From: a virus
Strand: one strand, 5' to 3'
DNA: 23,950 bases
IMG/VR virus record: IMGVR_UViG_3300032770_001054
Span: 1-23,950 of that record
In this document: positions 21,664 through 23,950 of the stretch, piece after piece
Layout of the letters: each line of letters starts with the position of its first letter
Numbering within the stretch: position 1 is the first letter of the stretch
The notes under the pieces: generated by a model
What the model was told of the DNA's origin: nothing
Databases searched by the model: none
What the model saw: only the letters and a program-made list of their open reading frames with translations
Program-made: the position numbers and the translations under genes

Positions 21664-22295
21664 TGTGCTTGTGAACCATCAGCCGGACCGCCCGATTCGC
21701 TCTTCTCATAAGCCGGTCCTATCGGCTTCATGGGTGAACGCAGGCCCACAATCTCCGCAATGCGGTTGTAGACCTCCAAGGCGTCCATGGGATGCCCCTC
21801 TTGCTGGGCGGCAATCGCCTGCTTCGCAGCTTCCTGTGCCTCTTTCATCTTTCTGCGCCCGGATTCGACCTTCAGCCGCATCGCCTTGACTTGTGCCTCC
21901 AGGAGCTTGAGGCGCTCCCGGTTCATCTTCCTTGCTTCTTTCTCCCTCTCCACCGACAGCTTCAATTGATCTTTCGCATTCTGGTGTTTTTGTTCCTGCC
22001 CGAGGATCGTCTTGAGTTCGGCCACGGACGGCTTCGCCGGCATGTTCGTCAATTGGCTGAGGAGAAGGATATGAACCATTGCATAGGCGTCTGATTTCGG
22101 GTTCCCTTTGGCCTCCTCAAACATCTCCTCAACTTTTTTCTTCAGCTCAGCGACGATGTTGGAGTACATCGGATCGTCGGCCCCGTTTTTCACGTCGCCG
22201 TTTCCCTCGACCCGCGTCTCGTTCTCGTGCTGCTCGTCCTGTATCCGTCGATCCGGCATTATGTCCGATCCGTTCCGTTCCGCGTTTCCACGCAC
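21660..22295 (-). CDS. Small terminase candidate, coiled-coil protein
   Basis: The protein is 211 aa from GTG 22295, or about 199 aa from ATG 22259 (MPDRRIQDEQHENETRVEGN). After an acidic flexible start comes MYSNIVAELKKKVEEMFEEA, then a helix with ILLLSQLTNMPAKPS, and a long coiled coil (AKDQLKLSVEREKEARKMNR and beyond, to QEAAKQAIAAQQ), ending DALEVYNRIAEIVGLRS. The location, ATGA-coupled to the large terminase, and helix-rich layout fit a small terminase subunit that recognises DNA and loads the motor (Mu gp27/DUF3486 position). A specific DNA-binding domain is not obvious. Confidence 0.6.
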   Translation of the reverse strand: MRGNAERNGSDIMPDRRIQDEQHENETRVEGNGDVKNGADDPMYSNIVAELKKKVEEMFEEAKGNPKSDAYAMVHILLLSQLTNMPAKPSVAELKTILGQEQKHQNAKDQLKLSVEREKEARKMNRERLKLLEAQVKAMRLKVESGRRKMKEAQEAAKQAIAAQQEGHPMDALEVYNRIAEIVGLRSPMKPIGPAYEKSESGGPADGSQAQ

Positions 22296-22303
22296 GATCG
22301 AGC

Positions 22304-22615
22304 TCAGAGCGCAATTCCCGGCTCGGCAGCACTCACTTGACTTACCAGGTCAGCTGCCTTCGGCGTGCCACGGACCACCAGCAGCTCGAGATCCGCCCGT
22401 CCGGAGCGCAGCAGCTTCCTTTCCGCGTATCCACTCCCCTCGAGGTAATTCACGTGGAACTGCAACTGAGCGTCGGTCAGACGGCGCCCGGTGCGGCTCT
22501 GGATCTGCGAGCGCAGTTCATAGAACGGCATCCATTCCAGACCCCAGTCCACCAGGACTTTCAACAACTCGCCGCGTTCCGATTCCTGCTTCACATCGTT
22601 GGTAAGAGAATCCAT
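22304..22615 (-). CDS. Winged-helix phage protein, second paralogue
   Basis: The 103-aa protein starts MDSLTNDVKQESERGELLKV, continues LVDWGLEWMPFYELRSQIQS, LTDAQLQFHVNYLEGSGYAE and ends with a shortened wing (SQVSAAEPGIAL). It shares its first 80 residues closely with the 17890-18201 protein, so these two are the more recent pair. AGGAGAGTAGG precedes the ATG. It resembles VpaChn25_0724-type small proteins of Mu-like phages. It lies just upstream of the small terminase candidate and downstream of a coiled-coil protein. Confidence 0.65.
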   Translation of the reverse strand: MDSLTNDVKQESERGELLKVLVDWGLEWMPFYELRSQIQSRTGRRLTDAQLQFHVNYLEGSGYAERKLLRSGRADLELLVVRGTPKAADLVSQVSAAEPGIAL

Positions 22616-22626
22616 GGCCTACTCTC

Positions 22627-23271
22627 CTAGTCCTTCTCCGTTTGCGCATCGGCCGCTCCAGTCTCTGTCCCCGGTTCGATCGGCATCGGGGAATTCCCGC
22701 CGGTCGAAGCTTGGGCGCATCCTCCAGCGGTGCGCTCGCGACAGGAATCGCCGGGCGGCATGTCCCGCAGAGCCCGGGGCGTCAGACCCAGGCGGCGCTG
22801 CAGCAACTTGAGCCGCAGCTTCTGAACTCGAGTCCGGGCGCGCTGGATCCGGCGGCTGAGACTGTTCTGGCGCTCCTCCAGCCGCGCGGCTTCGCGGCGC
22901 AGGTTGGCGTTCTCACGCGCCAGCTCCATCCAGAGGGCAGCTTGCACGGATTCGGCGCCCGGCGGTTCCATCGGGGCCGCCGGCGGCGTGATACCGGCTT
23001 GCAGGGCCATGGCCGCCAGCCGCGCTCCACGTCTGCCGTCGCGGCCCTCCAGGCTCTTCATGAGCCGCTGGAGGGCGGCGGGCGGACGCGGCAGAGCCGG
23101 TTCCGCCTTGAACAAGTCCGGGCCGAACGGCAGGGCCATTGAACCGGCCGGTTTCCAGCCGGCTCCCGTCGAATCCCTCATCCGGCCGGGCCCCCCGATT
23201 TCGTCAGCCGATGGCATTGCCGCTTCCCCTGCGTCCATATCCTCCCCCTCGTTTTTGCCCGCCTTCCTCAC
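22627..23271 (-). CDS. Coiled-coil protein upstream of the terminase genes
   Basis: The protein is 214 aa from GTG 23271, which overlaps the previous stop, or about 203 aa from ATG 23238, where GAGGGGGAGG sits just before the start. The first 70 residues are Pro/Gly-rich. Then PAALQRLMKSLEGRDGRRGA, ALWMELARENANLRREAARL and EERQNSLSRRIQRARTRVQK form a long, very basic coiled coil with KLRLKLLQRRLGLTPRALRD after it; the end is disordered. Like the small-terminase candidate, it pairs with a winged-helix gene and has a flexible start plus coiled coil, so it may be a divergent copy of that module. No family is recognised. Confidence 0.6.
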   Translation of the reverse strand: MRKAGKNEGEDMDAGEAAMPSADEIGGPGRMRDSTGAGWKPAGSMALPFGPDLFKAEPALPRPPAALQRLMKSLEGRDGRRGARLAAMALQAGITPPAAPMEPPGAESVQAALWMELARENANLRREAARLEERQNSLSRRIQRARTRVQKLRLKLLQRRLGLTPRALRDMPPGDSCRERTAGGCAQASTGGNSPMPIEPGTETGAADAQTEKD

Positions 23272-23591
23272 GCTTGCCGCTCCCGGGGTTCGAGATAGAT
23301 TCCTTCGTCGGGCGGCAAACGCCCGTCGAGCAGATCGATCCCGCGCGCCGTGATCTTCACCAGGGTCATGGCGCCGTGCGTGTGCGGCCCGCGCGCCGTC
23401 TCCGTCTCCACCAGCCCCTTTTCAGCGAGGTAGGCTACATGAAAATGCAGCTCCTCCAGAGGCAGGGGATAGCCGAAGTAGTCCAGCTCCGCCTGCAGCA
23501 GCGGGAAAGTGGCGGTCTGCGGGTAGATCAGGTTGAGATAGAATATGATCTTGCCGCGCAGCAGCTCTTTTTGCCGCAACGAGGTGCTCAT
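23268..23591 (-). CDS. Winged-helix phage protein, first paralogue
   Basis: The 107-aa protein reads MSTSLRQKELLRGKIIFYLN, FPLLQAELDYFGYPLPLEEL, HFHVAYLAEKGLVETETARG, then MTLVKITARGIDLLDGRLPP and a short charged end. The helix-turn-helix with a GLVE wing and the final ITARGIDLLDGRLPPDEG pattern match small winged-helix proteins encoded between the DUF2730 gene and the small terminase of Mu-like phages. Its ATG overlaps the upstream TGA (ATGA), so it is translationally coupled. It is the most divergent of three copies in the window. Confidence 0.7.
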   Translation of the reverse strand: MSTSLRQKELLRGKIIFYLNLIYPQTATFPLLQAELDYFGYPLPLEELHFHVAYLAEKGLVETETARGPHTHGAMTLVKITARGIDLLDGRLPPDEGIYLEPRERQA

Positions 23592-23950
23592 CGGTCAACC
23601 TCCCGGCCGCCCGGGGGTGTCTTCGGCTCCAGCAGCTCGCCGACGCTGCGGTGCAGCGCCTTGAGCGAGATCAGCATCTCCTGGTGCTGGTAAGTCTCGA
23701 GCGAGTCACGATGTTCCACTGCGGCCGCCAGCCGCTCCAGGGCGTCGGCCTGCGTCCGCGACGCTCCCGCGAGTTGCGCCACGTAGTCGCGGGCGACCTC
23801 GAACGCGCTGTCGGTCTGGCGGCGCTTCACATCCATGGTGCGGTCGATCCAGTGGAAGGCAATCCGCATCAGCCCGTAAGACAGCACGATGAGGATCAGG
23901 ATGCCTGGCCCCCAAAGCACGACGTAATGCGAAAGGTCTTGCGGAATCAC
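23588..23950 (-). CDS. DUF2730-like membrane/coiled-coil protein, at window edge
   Basis: At least 120 aa are visible; the first codon in the window is a GTG at its last base, so the true start may lie further right. Residues 8-29 form a membrane helix (YVVLWGPGILILIVLSYGLM), followed by a long helix with coiled-coil spacing (AFEVARDYVAQLAGASRTQA, DALERLAAAVEHRDSLETYQ). This single-span, short-tail layout and position match the Mu gp25/DUF2730 genes that precede the terminase block. The function in Mu-like phages is unknown. Confidence 0.55.
   Translation of the reverse strand: MIPQDLSHYVVLWGPGILILIVLSYGLMRIAFHWIDRTMDVKRRQTDSAFEVARDYVAQLAGASRTQADALERLAAAVEHRDSLETYQHQEMLISLKALHRSVGELLEPKTPPGGREVDR

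Larger units (their letters stand above)
777..23950 (-). mobile_element. Late region of a transposable-type (Mu-like head) tailed prophage
   Basis: About 23 kb of co-directional minus-strand genes run terminase, portal, protease/scaffold, capsid, neck, tail tube, chaperone, tape measure, hub, fibre. Many neighbours overlap or nearly abut. The head half has Mu-family proteins (DUF935 portal, I-type protease with nested scaffold, DUF1320). The tail half has a siphovirus-type tube and a frameshifted chaperone, and I see no sheath. Transposase, repressor, endolysin and the phage ends are not recognisable, so both boundaries are unknown. The left limit given is only the end of the regulator next to the fibre gene. 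It could also be a free phage contig. Confidence 0.85.

Overview
The window is almost entirely the late (structural) operon of a tailed, transposable-type phage, read right to left on the minus strand from about 23950 down to about 1080. It is most simply a prophage. The head genes follow phage Mu order: DUF2730-like membrane protein, small winged-helix protein, small terminase candidate, large terminase, DUF935 portal, I-type protease with a nested scaffold, decoration protein, major capsid protein, DUF1320 head-completion protein. The tail genes look siphovirus-like: tail tube, tail-assembly chaperone with a predicted +1 frameshift, a very short tape measure, a distal-tail candidate and a giant hub. 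I see no sheath gene. This mix resembles transposable siphophages such as D3112 and B3. High-GC coding sequence, the protein style and dense word-repeat arrays between genes suggest an uncultured soil bacterium, possibly Acidobacteriota; that assignment is inference.

Layout from right to left. 23950-21660 holds a membrane/coiled-coil protein, two winged-helix proteins and two coiled-coil proteins, the second the small-terminase candidate. 21663-20035 is the large terminase. 20034-17065 is a cassette of about 3 kb between terminase and portal, which are normally adjacent: a tandem hairpin repeat, an 89-aa membrane protein, a 3TM-type holin, a third winged-helix paralogue, a four-helix membrane protein with a C-terminal CxxC signalling-type domain, and a 41-aa membrane peptide. 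16937-11256 is the head: portal, protease/scaffold, decoration, major capsid protein, two small proteins. 11213-9764 covers neck genes. 9754-6820 is the tail tube, chaperone, tape measure and distal tail. 6660-2374 is a 1428-aa hub protein that appears to carry a sugar-binding-like domain and an alpha/alpha-barrel glycosidase-like domain. 2316-1082 are tail-tip and fibre proteins. 1085-777 is a ribbon-helix-helix regulator, followed by an AT-rich promoter/operator region and a polytopic membrane protein at 546-1, which may be a moron or a host gene.

Three features stand out. First, nearly every gap between translationally uncoupled genes contains paired arrays of degenerate 7-11 bp words whose two arms are often complementary. 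The same kind of element sits in frame inside the terminase and portal genes and at the portal/protease junction. Second, the chaperone gene has a second reading frame that encodes a convincing C-terminal half, visible only after a +1 shift. Third, the tail hub is fused to an apparent polysaccharide-processing module. The early region (transposase, repressor), a Mu F (gp30) homologue and a recognisable endolysin are not in this window.
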